From Streptomyces cucumeris (GTDB taxonomy: Bacteria > Actinomycetota > Actinomycetes > Streptomycetales > Streptomycetaceae): a stretch of 64,000 nt of DNA. The notes beneath the pieces are model-generated. The model made no database searches. It saw only the letters and a program-made list of their open reading frames with translations, and was not told where the DNA came from. Below are positions 52,869-60,226 of the stretch, piece by piece. The DNA is taken from contig NZ_JANCLX010000011.1 of NCBI RefSeq assembly GCF_024295805.1, positions 155,876 through 219,875 on the forward strand, written 5' to 3'. Every line of letters starts with the position of its first letter. The first letter of the stretch is position 1. The position numbers were made by a program, and so were the translations under genes.

Positions 52869-52890
52869 GCGCGCCCATTCTCGGGCGCGC
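52869..52890 (+). promoter_or_regulatory. 5'-leader hairpin ahead of the lasso precursor gene
   Basis: GCGCGCCC-ATTCTC-GGGCGCGC is a perfect eight-base stem that ends 16 bases before the ribosome site of the precursor gene. It could shield or space the leader, or act as an attenuator. Confidence 0.5.
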
Positions 52891-52918
52891 GGGATGGAAC
52901 ACCACGGAGGTAGGAATC

Positions 52919-53047
52919 ATGAACACGCAGACCACCGCTCTCGAGTACAACGCTCCGGTCGTCCTGGACGCCGGCGAGGTCGTCGAGGTGACGCTGGGCA
53001 CCAATAACTTCGACACCGCCGACGACACCCAGTACAAGAACGCCTGA
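52919..53047 (+). CDS. Lasso peptide precursor (A protein) with DTAD motif
   Basis: A 42-residue peptide with GGAGG at 52907-52911 before its ATG. The leader fits the actinobacterial lasso pattern YxxPxhxxxGxxxxxT: Y10, P13, G19 and T25, where the Thr is the conserved -2 residue. The predicted 16-residue core is GTNNFDTADDTQYKNA, starting at G27. Gly1 and Asp9 can form the macrolactam ring; Asp10 is an alternative but less usual closure. Core residues 6-9 are DTAD, the motif I recall in cellulonodin-2 and lihuanodin, where a PIMT methyltransferase makes an aspartimide of the first Asp. No Cys, so no disulfide. Followed by cyclase, RRE, peptidase and methyltransferase genes. Confidence 0.9.
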   Translation: MNTQTTALEYNAPVVLDAGEVVEVTLGTNNFDTADDTQYKNA

Positions 53048-53057
53048 TCCATCGGCT

Positions 53058-53098
53058 GCCTGGGGCCGGGCGGTGTGCGCCGTGGCCCGGCTCCAGGC
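53058..53098 (+). terminator. Hairpin between precursor and cyclase genes
   Basis: GCCTGGGGCCGGGC (53058-53071) pairs with 53085-53098 (one G-U pair) around a loop of 13 bases, 11 bases after the precursor stop. In RiPP clusters such hairpins let the short precursor message accumulate over the downstream enzyme genes. Confidence 0.65.
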
Positions 53099-53217
53099 TC
53101 CGGACTTGAACGGGCGCCGGAGCGTCACGGAGGACCGTGTTGGGGCACGGCCGCCAGTAGCCCGGCGCCCGTTCCGTTTTGACCACCAAGAGCGATGGCG
53201 ACGAGAGCGGGCGGCTG

Positions 53218-55056
53218 ATGCGGTGGAGTACTGGATGGTACGGAGCGAGCAGACACGATCGGCTACCGAGGAACAGAAAGCCCGTACCGGGCTTGGACGC
53301 AGCGTGGGCCGTTGGCTGGCTCACCAACCAGGTCCGGTCAGTAGGCTCAGGCCCGCTGGCCCTGGCAGTCATCGGTGACTGCGGCGCCGACGACCAGCAG
53401 CTACACCAAGCGCTGAAGACCGTGCGGACGAGAGGCTGGGCTGCGCTGACCTGCTGGCCCGGCTCCTATCTCACGATCGCGCGCAGCGGCGAGTCTCTGG
53501 CAGTGATCGGCGATCTGGCCGGCCAGTACCCGGTGTACTGGCGGACAGAGGGCACGGGAACGTGGTGGGCGACATCGGCCGGGGCTCTGGCCGCGCTGGA
53601 TGGCGCACCGTTCGATCCGACCGCTCTCGCCGCTCACCTGGCCCTCGCGCAACCGGATGTCTTGGGGCAGCGGAGTCTGTTCCGCGCAGTGAGCCGTGTA
53701 CCGACCGGCCACCTGCTGCTGATGACGCCCGGCGGGGCGACCACCGTCCGCTATGAGCCGATCAACTACCAGCCGGTGAGCCTGCCGGACGCCGCCCCGC
53801 GGGTACGGGCCGCACTGAGCGACGCAGTCGACATGCGCCTGGACGGCACACGAGCGGCGAGCGCGGACCTGGCCGGGCTGGACTCCACAACGCTGGCGTG
53901 CCTCGCTGCTCGGCGCGGGCCGGTCACCGCTGTGACCTTCGCTGATGCCCGGCTGCGCGATGACGACCTCACTTACGCGATTCGCACCGCTGTTGCGATA
54001 CCGCAGCTCACCCATCACGCGGTGCCCGGCCGCGACGAGGCCGTGTACTACAGCGGCCTGGACGACCTGTCCTCGCTGCCGCTGACTGACGCGCCCAACG
54101 CGTATGCGGTCACGGCCGCTATCAAGCGGGCCGTCCTGGAGACCGTGACCGAACACCGGTCGGCGGCGGTGCACTTCACTGGAGCGGCCGGGGACGCTGT
54201 ACTGTCCGCGCCCTCCTCCTACCTGTCCGATCTGCTGCGCGACCGCCAGCACCGCCGAGCCCTTGCACACGCGCACGGCCACGCCCGGCTGCGGCACATC
54301 TCCCCGCTGACCGTGCTGCGGCGCGCTCGTCCGGCCTCGCGCACCGGGCTGGGCGGCGCCTGGCGGTGCACCGCCACCGAATTGCACCAGGCTCCCCGTG
54401 AGTGGGTGCCACAGGCAGAGCGACCCGTCGCCTGGACACCCCTACTGGCCGCCGCTGACTGGATGAGCCCCGAGGTGCGCCACCAGCTCGCGGAGGCACT
54501 GGAGGCGGCTGCCGACGAACTGTCCGAAGAACCTCGGCACCTGGCTGCCTGGACGGACCGGCAGGATCTCGCGCGGGTCGGGACAGACACCAGCGGCTTG
54601 CGCGAACTCGCCCGTGCCGACTACGGCATGGACGTCGCCGCGCCCTTTCTGGACAACGAAGTGATCCGCGCGTGCCTGGCTGTCCCCGCTGACCAGCGCG
54701 GCGCCCCCGGCCGGTACAAACCGCTGCTGGCCGAGGCTTTCGCCCACACCAATGTTCTGCCGGGCTTCGTTCTGGCCCGCGCGACCAAGGGCGGCTTCAA
54801 CGCGATCGCCTACGCAGGGCTCACCCGACACGCAGCCATCCTCGCCCGTCTGCTCGGCCCCTCGTCCCGCCTCTCTGCCGCCGGACTGATCACTCAGCCT
54901 CCCGTGGAGCACATGCTGCAACGTGCCACAGCCGGACAGCCGACCGCCCAGGGCGCCCTGCACTTGGCCGTCAGCGCTGAGGTCTGGCTGCGCCAGCTCG
55001 AGACCACCACCGCCGCCTCATGGTGGGAGGTGGCCGGCCATGTGGCAGCTACATGA
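53218..55056 (+). CDS. Lasso peptide macrolactam synthetase (asparagine synthase-like cyclase)
   Basis: A 612-residue enzyme of the asparagine synthase B type that adenylates the ring Asp of the core and closes the amide bond with Gly1. The N-terminal part is a glutaminase-like fold without the catalytic Cys (RWSTGWYG), as usual in lasso cyclases; the C-terminal part is the ATP-binding synthetase. The ATP pyrophosphate loop, usually SGGLDS, reads DLAGLDST at residue 217 onwards, one residue shorter than expected. LARATKGGFNAIAYAG near the C-terminus fits the family. ATG 53218 matches typical cyclase starts; the frame opens at TTG 53179 without a ribosome site. It overlaps the RRE gene by 17 bases. 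Confidence 0.9.
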   Translation: MRWSTGWYGASRHDRLPRNRKPVPGLDAAWAVGWLTNQVRSVGSGPLALAVIGDCGADDQQLHQALKTVRTRGWAALTCWPGSYLTIARSGESLAVIGDLAGQYPVYWRTEGTGTWWATSAGALAALDGAPFDPTALAAHLALAQPDVLGQRSLFRAVSRVPTGHLLLMTPGGATTVRYEPINYQPVSLPDAAPRVRAALSDAVDMRLDGTRAASADLAGLDSTTLACLAARRGPVTAVTFADARLRDDDLTYAIRTAVAIPQLTHHAVPGRDEAVYYSGLDDLSSLPLTDAPNAYAVTAAIKRAVLETVTEHRSAAVHFTGAAGDAVLSAPSSYLSDLLRDRQHRRALAHAHGHARLRHISPLTVLRRARPASRTGLGGAWRCTATELHQAPREWVPQAERPVAWTPLLAAADWMSPEVRHQLAEALEAAADELSEEPRHLAAWTDRQDLARVGTDTSGLRELARADYGMDVAAPFLDNEVIRACLAVPADQRGAPGRYKPLLAEAFAHTNVLPGFVLARATKGGFNAIAYAGLTRHAAILARLLGPSSRLSAAGLITQPPVEHMLQRATAGQPTAQGALHLAVSAEVWLRQLETTTAASWWEVAGHVAAT

Positions 55057-55339
55057 GGGCGCCCATGCGGTACTCACCGACGAAGGCGGGGCCATTCTCG
55101 ACGAGTTCTCCGGGCGCTGGTCCTATCTGACCCCCACCGCAGCCGCCGCGGTCATGATCCTTTTGGCTGGCACCACCGAGCGCCAGGCCGTTGAGCAGTA
55201 CGCCACCCGCTACGGCATCAGCACCGTGCAGGCCGCTGCCGACGTCAGCACCGTGGCTGATGCTCTCATCTCGCAGGGACTCGCCGTCACCGAGATCGCG
55301 AGTACGAGCCGTCCCCGGTGGCTGAGGTGGTGGCGATGA
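55040..55339 (+). CDS. PqqD-like RiPP recognition element (B1 protein)
   Basis: A 99-residue PqqD-type winged-helix protein. WQLHEGAHAVLTDEGGAILDEFSGRWSYL supplies the beta strands that bind the leader, followed by a helical part (TTERQAVEQYATRYG). Such RREs bind the YxxP-type motif of the precursor leader and present it to the peptidase. The ATG has GGGAGG nine bases upstream inside the cyclase gene. The stop overlaps the peptidase start (ATGA). Confidence 0.92.
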   Translation: MWQLHEGAHAVLTDEGGAILDEFSGRWSYLTPTAAAAVMILLAGTTERQAVEQYATRYGISTVQAAADVSTVADALISQGLAVTEIASTSRPRWLRWWR

Positions 55340-55758
55340 CCAGTATGGAGGCGTACTCCACCGTTCGTACCGGAACCCTCCTCGAACGATGTGCCGCGGC
55401 GGTCGGTCTCGCGCTGGCCCTGGCGCTGCTGCGGCTGCCCTTCCGCCACACCGTTCGGGCAGTCCGCTGGGCACGGTGGGCGGGCCGACGGCCGCTGACT
55501 CCCGCGAAGGCCGAAGCCCTTGTCTCGGCTGTCAGGCACACTGGCCGCCTGTGGCCCGGCCGGGCCGCGTGCATGGAAACCTCGCTCGGCGCTGTCCTGG
55601 CGGCCGCGCTCCTCGGCCGCCGTCTGAATTGGTGCTTGGGAGCGCGATTCTCTCCGCCGCCGGTGGAGTACCACGCCTGGGCCGAACTCCCTGGCGGCGG
55701 CCCGGTCGGCGAGTACACAGATGCAGGCTGGCACCACTACACCGCCCTGACGGTCTGA
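55336..55758 (+). CDS. Lasso peptide leader peptidase (B2, transglutaminase-like)
   Basis: A 140-residue cysteine protease of the transglutaminase-like fold that removes the precursor leader after residue 26. Catalytic Cys lies in WPGRAACMETSLG, His in EYHAWAEL and Asp in EYTDAGWHHY, the expected order. An N-terminal hydrophobic segment (LALALALLRLPF) may dock it at the membrane. It begins at the ATG overlapping the RRE stop; a GTG at 55318 is less likely. Confidence 0.92.
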   Translation: MTSMEAYSTVRTGTLLERCAAAVGLALALALLRLPFRHTVRAVRWARWAGRRPLTPAKAEALVSAVRHTGRLWPGRAACMETSLGAVLAAALLGRRLNWCLGARFSPPPVEYHAWAELPGGGPVGEYTDAGWHHYTALTV

Positions 55759-55847
55759 CCCCGCGGCGCGGTCGTCGGGCGCGTGTCCTTCGCCCATCCG
55801 GAGCGGTTATCGCAAACAAGTGCCCCATCCCCTCGAAGGAGTGAACA

Positions 55848-56879
55848 GTGACCACCCTCGCCGACATCGCCGAAACCGTCCCCGAACGCCACTACACCCA
55901 CCACGAAGGCCGCGGCGCCACTCCACACCGCTCCAACCCGGTTGTCATCCACCGTGAGCTGACCACACTCGACGTCCACCCGGGCATGCACGTAGCCGAG
56001 TTCGGCACCGGGTCCGGATACTCCGGCGCTCTACTTGCTCAACTCGTCGGACCCACCGGACAGGTGACCAGCCTCGACATCGATCACTACCTGACCCGCT
56101 GGGCCAACCTCATCCACCACGACCGGGGCCTGGGCAACATCCGCTGCCACACCGCCGACGGCACGGCCGGCTTCCCGGAGCGGGCTCCGTACGACCGGAT
56201 GGTGGCGTGGTGCACCCCTCCGTTGCTTCCCCAGGCATGGGTGGAGCAGGTGGTCGGCGGCGGCTTCATCGTCACGCCTCTGCCGGTCGCGCCCGTGCCC
56301 AACATGACGGTGGTCGCCAAGATCCGCGTCCGTGACAGGCAGCCCGAGGTGGAGGCCGTGTTCACAGGCGGCTACATCGAGGCGACCGCCTCACCGAAGG
56401 GAGATCTCGACCTGCCCGGCAGGTGGGTCGACTGGGAGAACCGTGTCCCGGGTCCATCCTGGATCTCCATTGCGTGGCGCGGGAAGGATGATTGGCAGAA
56501 CTCAGGTGCCCGCACCACCTTGCACCGGCTGTTGGGGGACGCGTACACCGAGCGTTACGACGGTGCCGAGGTCGACTGGCCATCCTGGCGGACCTTCCTT
56601 GCCGCGGCAGGCAATCCGCATCTGACGATGGCCGGGCTGAAGCCGGACCTGTGGGCGCTCGGGCACTCAACCCGGACCGCAGCAGCAGTCATTCAACAGG
56701 ACGGCACGATTCTGGCAGACCGGCCCAACTCTCCCTCTCTTGAAGTCCTGCGTGTCTGGCTCAGCAACTGGGAGACGGCAGGGCGCCCGGCTCCCGAGAG
56801 CTACGTACCGAGCCTGGTTCGGTGTGAAGACGGAGACGGCCCGGCTGGGTGGGCCCTGCGGCTATCCAGGTCATCGTGA
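55848..56879 (+). CDS. PIMT-family O-methyltransferase (lasso aspartimide-forming)
   Basis: A 343-residue SAM-dependent methyltransferase related to protein L-isoaspartyl methyltransferase (about 215 residues), with a 130-residue C-terminal extension typical of RiPP-associated relatives. SAM motif I is VAEFGTGSGYSGALLAQL, followed by VTSLDID and FPERAPYDRMVAWC. By analogy with lihuanodin and cellulonodin-2 enzymes, it should methylate the side chain of core Asp6 in the DTAD motif, after which the backbone amide displaces methanol to give an aspartimide in the ring. It has its own ATG preceded by GAAGGAG (55837-55843). No dedicated exporter gene follows. Confidence 0.88.
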   Translation: MTTLADIAETVPERHYTHHEGRGATPHRSNPVVIHRELTTLDVHPGMHVAEFGTGSGYSGALLAQLVGPTGQVTSLDIDHYLTRWANLIHHDRGLGNIRCHTADGTAGFPERAPYDRMVAWCTPPLLPQAWVEQVVGGGFIVTPLPVAPVPNMTVVAKIRVRDRQPEVEAVFTGGYIEATASPKGDLDLPGRWVDWENRVPGPSWISIAWRGKDDWQNSGARTTLHRLLGDAYTERYDGAEVDWPSWRTFLAAAGNPHLTMAGLKPDLWALGHSTRTAAAVIQQDGTILADRPNSPSLEVLRVWLSNWETAGRPAPESYVPSLVRCEDGDGPAGWALRLSRSS

Positions 56880-57141
56880 GCGCATCCGGGTCCGTCCCGA
56901 TCAGGTGATGCCAGGGTCCCGGGGCCCCGCCCCGGGGTGGCTTCGCCGTCGGTGGCGCACCCTCCAGACCCCTGCCGTCGGCGCGTACACCCCCTCGGCA
57001 GGGTGGCGGGGGATCCGGCGCCGATCGGAGCCCGGTCGAGAAGGGCTCGTCCGGCCGGTGCTTGGAGGCAGGCGGCCAGGACGAGGACCGTGCACTACCC
57101 CACGCTGAGAGAGGCAGGCGGTGGTTTGCGCGGACAGCCGT
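56880..57141. other. Gap after the lasso cluster
   Basis: No supported gene. A GC-rich stretch near 56914-56936 (CCCGGGGCCCCGCCCCGGGG) can form a terminator-like hairpin for the methyltransferase gene. The remainder may be the scar where the lasso cluster adjoins the conserved phosphosugar mutase gene. Confidence 0.5.
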
Positions 57142-58803
57142 TCAGATGCCCGCCGCGGTCGCGAGGTCCGTCTTGAGCCCCGCGAGCGCCGTCTCCGCCG
57201 TGGTGCGGGCCGTGGTGAGCGCGTCCGTCCCGGGGACGTCCACGACCACCTCCAGGTAGCACTTCAGCTTCGGCTCGGTGCCGCTCGGGCGGACGATCAC
57301 CCTCGCCGAGCGGATGGTGCCGTTACCGGCCAGGTGGTAGCGGAGACCGTCGGTCGGCGGGAGTGCCGCCGTGCCCTGGGAGAGGTCCTCCGTCGTCGTC
57401 ACGGTCAGCCCCGCGAGGGACGTCGGCGGCTGGTCGCGCAGCCGCTTCATCGCCGTGGCGATCAGGGAGAGGTCCTCCACGCGGACGGAGAGCTGGTCGG
57501 TCGCGTGCAGTCCGTGCGTGAGCGCGATGTCGTCCAGGAGGTCGGAGAGGGTGCGGCCCTGCTCCTTCAGCTCCGAGGTGAGCTCCGCGATCAGCAGCGC
57601 CGCCGTGATGCCGTCCTTGTCGCGTACGCCCGCGGGGTCCACGCAGTAGCCGAGCGCCTCCTCGAAGGCGTAGCGCAGCCCGTCCACGCGTGCGAGCCAC
57701 TTGAAGCCGGTCAGCGTCTCGGCGTACGGCAGTTCCGCGGCGGCCGCGATCCGGGAGAGGAGGGAGGACGAGACGATCGTCGTCGCGAACGTGCCGTGGG
57801 CGCGCTTGCGCACCAGATGGGCGGCGAGCAGCGCGCCGACCTCGTCGCCGCGGAGCATCCGCCAGTCGCCGGAGGTCTCCTCCGGTACGGCTACCGCGCA
57901 GCGGTCGGCGTCGGGGTCGTTGGCGATGATGATGTCGGGGGCGGCGGAGAGTTCGCGGGCTGTTGCGAACGCCAGGTCCATCGCGCCCGGCTCCTCCGGG
58001 TTCGGGAACGCGACGGTCGGGAACGCCGGGTCGGGGTCGGCCTGGACGGCGACCACGGTCGGGGCCGGGAAGCCCGCGCGGGCGAACGCCGCGGTGAGGG
58101 TGTCGCGGCCGACGCCGTGCATCGGGGTGTAGACGACGTGCGCGGTGCGCGGGGAGCCGGGGGTGAGGACGGCGTCGGTGCGGGCGAGGTACGCCTCCAG
58201 CACGTCGTCGCCCAGCGTTTCCCAGCCGCCGTCCGGGCGCGGGACGTCGTCGAGGCTGCCGATCGCGGCGATCTCGGCGGCGATGCCGGCGTCGGCGGGC
58301 GGCACGATCTGGGAGCCGTCACCGAGGTAGACCTTGTAGCCGTTGTCGCGGGGCGGGTTGTGGCTCGCGGTGACCTCGATGCCCGCGACGGCGCCGAGGT
58401 GACGGATGGCGAAGGCGAGGACGGGGGTGGGGAGGGGGCGCGGCAGCAGGGCGGCGCGGAAACCGGCGCCGGTCATGACGGCGGCGGTGTCACGGGCGAA
58501 GTCGGCGCTCTTGTAGCGGGCGTCGTAGCCGATGACGACGAGGCCGCGGGCGGTGTCCTGCTGGGCCAGGTACGCCGCGAGGCCCGCGGCGGCGCGGATG
58601 ACGACGGCGCGGTTCATACGCATGGGGCCCGCGCCGAGTTCCCCGCGGAGACCGGCGGTGCCGAACTGGAGGGTGCCGGAGAAACGGTCGGCGATCTCGT
58701 CGAGCGCCTCGGTGCGGAGGAGCTCGCTGAGCTCGGCCCGGGTGTCGGGGTCGGGGTCCTCGGCGAGCCAGGTGCGGGCCTGGGTGAGGAGGTCGGGCTC
58801 CAT
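57142..58803 (-). CDS. Phosphohexomutase/phosphopentomutase (phosphomannomutase family)
   Basis: A 553-residue four-domain alpha-D-phosphohexomutase. The active-site Ser loop is VTASHNPPRDNGYKVYLGDG; the metal loop is ANDPDADRCAVAVP; the sugar loop FEEALGYCVDP and the phosphate-binding VRPSGTEPKLKCYLEV are intact. Annotated relatives are called phosphomannomutases, but next to purine nucleoside phosphorylase and with deoC in the region, conversion of (deoxy)ribose-1-phosphate to the 5-phosphate is a strong possibility. The ATG at 58803 has AGGAGA nearby; no copy of the nucleoside palindrome precedes it. A long inverted repeat lies upstream. Confidence 0.9.
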   Translation of the reverse strand: MEPDLLTQARTWLAEDPDPDTRAELSELLRTEALDEIADRFSGTLQFGTAGLRGELGAGPMRMNRAVVIRAAAGLAAYLAQQDTARGLVVIGYDARYKSADFARDTAAVMTGAGFRAALLPRPLPTPVLAFAIRHLGAVAGIEVTASHNPPRDNGYKVYLGDGSQIVPPADAGIAAEIAAIGSLDDVPRPDGGWETLGDDVLEAYLARTDAVLTPGSPRTAHVVYTPMHGVGRDTLTAAFARAGFPAPTVVAVQADPDPAFPTVAFPNPEEPGAMDLAFATARELSAAPDIIIANDPDADRCAVAVPEETSGDWRMLRGDEVGALLAAHLVRKRAHGTFATTIVSSSLLSRIAAAAELPYAETLTGFKWLARVDGLRYAFEEALGYCVDPAGVRDKDGITAALLIAELTSELKEQGRTLSDLLDDIALTHGLHATDQLSVRVEDLSLIATAMKRLRDQPPTSLAGLTVTTTEDLSQGTAALPPTDGLRYHLAGNGTIRSARVIVRPSGTEPKLKCYLEVVVDVPGTDALTTARTTAETALAGLKTDLATAAGI

Positions 58804-58872
58804 GAGGTCTCCTGGGTGCGGGGTGGGTGGGGGTGGGTGCGTTGCTGGGTGCGGGTCCGGGGCCTCCGGGGC

Positions 58873-58968
58873 GGGGTCCTGGACCGTATATTTACGGCGC
58901 CGTTGCCCGGAGACGTGAGCCTGGGCCGGAGATCGGCGCCACAAATACACGACAGCGTCCAGGACCCC
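58873..58968. repeat. Long imperfect inverted repeat with AT-rich blocks
   Basis: GGGGTCCTGGAC (58873-58884) is perfectly complementary to 58957-58968. Inside these, GTATATTTACGGCGCCG (58886-58902) pairs with 58934-58950 at 14 of 17 positions. The left arm also contains CCGTA-TATT-TACGG (58884-58897). It is about 70 bases upstream of the mutase start. Confidence 0.75.
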
Positions 58969-59263
58969 ACCCCTGCGACCCCGGCCCCTCCCGTCTCGTC
59001 GGCGGCTCCCCGCCGGTGGTCCGGCAGCGGCTTCCGGCGTGCCCCCGGCTCCCGGCCGGTCGTCCGCCAGCGGTTCGGGCGTGTGCCTGGCTCCCCGCCG
59101 GGGTGGTGCGGCCGTGGTCTCTGGTGCTGTTCCGGCTTCCGGCCAGTGCTGCCCGGGACCCTGCCGGTGGGTGCCCGGGCATCCCCGGCGCCCCGCCGGT
59201 GGTCCGGCGAGGCTTTCCGGTGTGCCCCGCCGGGGCTGCGGTCCGGTGCCGCGCCGGGAAGGG

Positions 59264-59298
59264 CGCGGGGTGCTGCCCGGGTGGGGCAGCACCCCGCG
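59264..59298 (-). terminator. Hairpin after the purine nucleoside phosphorylase gene
   Basis: Fifteen-base perfect arms CGCGGGGTGCTGCCC (59264-59278) and its complement (59284-59298) with a five-base loop, 26 bases beyond the phosphorylase stop on the minus strand. Confidence 0.88.
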
Positions 59299-59324
59299 TT
59301 GCCCCGGTGGCCCGACCGGCTAGG

Positions 59325-60146
59325 TCACAGGCGGTTGAGGACCTGGGCCAGCAGGCTGCCCATGCGGGCGGCGGAGTCGCGGCCCGCCTGGAGGACCTCT
59401 TCGTGGTTGAGGGGCTCACCCGTCATGCCCGCGGCCAGGTTGGTGACCAGGGAGATGCCCAGGACCTCCGCGCCCGCCTCGCGGGCGGCGATGGCCTCCA
59501 GCGTGGTGGACATGCCGACGAGGTCCGCCCCGATGGCGCGGGCCATGCGGATCTCGGCCGGGGTCTCGTAGTGCGGGCCGGGGAACTGTGCGTAGACGCC
59601 CTCTTCGAGGGTGGGGTCGATCTGCTGGCACAGGGCGCGCAGCCGGGGGGAGTAGAGGTCCGTGAGGTCGACGAAGTTGGCGCCGATGATCGGGGAGGTG
59701 GCGGTGAGGTTGATGTGGTCGCTGATCAGTACCGGCTGACCGGGGCGCATACCCTCGCGGAGGCCGCCGCAGCCGTTGGTGAGGACGATGGTCTTGCAGC
59801 CGGCGGCGACGGCGGTGCGGACGCCGTGCGCGACGGCGGCGACACCGCGGCCCTCGTAGAAGTGCGTACGGCCGAGGAAGACCAGAACCCGCTTGTTGTC
59901 GATCTTGTACGAGCGGATCGTGCCCGCGTGGCCCTCGACGGCGGGCGGGGGGAAGGCGGGCAGCTCGGTGACGGGGAACTCGTGCTCCGGCGTTCCGAGT
60001 GCGTCGGTGGCGGGGACCCAGCCGGAGCCCAGGACCAGGGCGACGTCATGGGTCTCCGCGCCGGTCAGCTCGCGCAGGCGCGCGGCGGCGGCGTCGGCGG
60101 CGGCGTGGGGGTCGCCCTGGCTGTCCCAAGTAACTGATGCGTTCAC
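59325..60146 (-). CDS. Purine nucleoside phosphorylase
   Basis: A 273-residue trimeric-type purine nucleoside phosphorylase that splits inosine, guanosine and their deoxy forms with phosphate. Motifs: ALVLGSGWVPATDAL, GRTHFYEGRGV, VLTNGCGGLREGM, GPHYETPAEIRMARAIG and GMSTTLEAIAAREAG. The GTG start is preceded seven bases earlier by TACCCT (minus strand 60159-60154), so the transcript is probably leaderless, and the nucleoside palindrome (60172-60183) lies just upstream, over the expected -35 region. Works with adenosine deaminase and the phosphosugar mutase in salvage. Confidence 0.94.
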   Translation of the reverse strand: MNASVTWDSQGDPHAAADAAAARLRELTGAETHDVALVLGSGWVPATDALGTPEHEFPVTELPAFPPPAVEGHAGTIRSYKIDNKRVLVFLGRTHFYEGRGVAAVAHGVRTAVAAGCKTIVLTNGCGGLREGMRPGQPVLISDHINLTATSPIIGANFVDLTDLYSPRLRALCQQIDPTLEEGVYAQFPGPHYETPAEIRMARAIGADLVGMSTTLEAIAAREAGAEVLGISLVTNLAAGMTGEPLNHEEVLQAGRDSAARMGSLLAQVLNRL

Positions 60147-60171
60147 GCGGTCGAGGGTAGCCGCTTACTGC

Positions 60172-60183
60172 CTACGCGCGTAG
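60172..60183. promoter_or_regulatory. Nucleoside-regulon palindrome upstream of purine nucleoside phosphorylase
   Basis: Exact CTACGCGCGTAG, 25 bases from the GTG start and 12 bases upstream of its -10 element, overlapping the -35 region. Confidence 0.8.
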
Positions 60184-60226
60184 ACGTAATCGGCCGCGGT
60201 GTTCGGATTGTGATTCGCACGCGGGG

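Larger units (their letters stand above)
58804..59324. other. Long spacer between the phosphosugar mutase and purine nucleoside phosphorylase genes
   Basis: This 521-base stretch holds an AT-containing inverted repeat (58873-58968), a middle section with GCCGGTGGTCCGGC-like units repeated about 190 bases apart, and the phosphorylase terminator (59264-59298). Frames through it are low-complexity Gly/Pro/Arg/Ala reading and not supported as genes. Confidence 0.6.

Noticed and set aside
58892..59419. Minus-strand 175-codon frame in the mutase-phosphorylase spacer
   Set aside because: Low-complexity Pro/Gly/Arg/Thr with repeated DNA units and overlap with a strong terminator; not a credible gene.
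57121..59571. Plus-strand 816-codon frame
   Set aside because: Antisense shadow of the phosphosugar mutase gene; the mutase has clear catalytic motifs and this frame has none.
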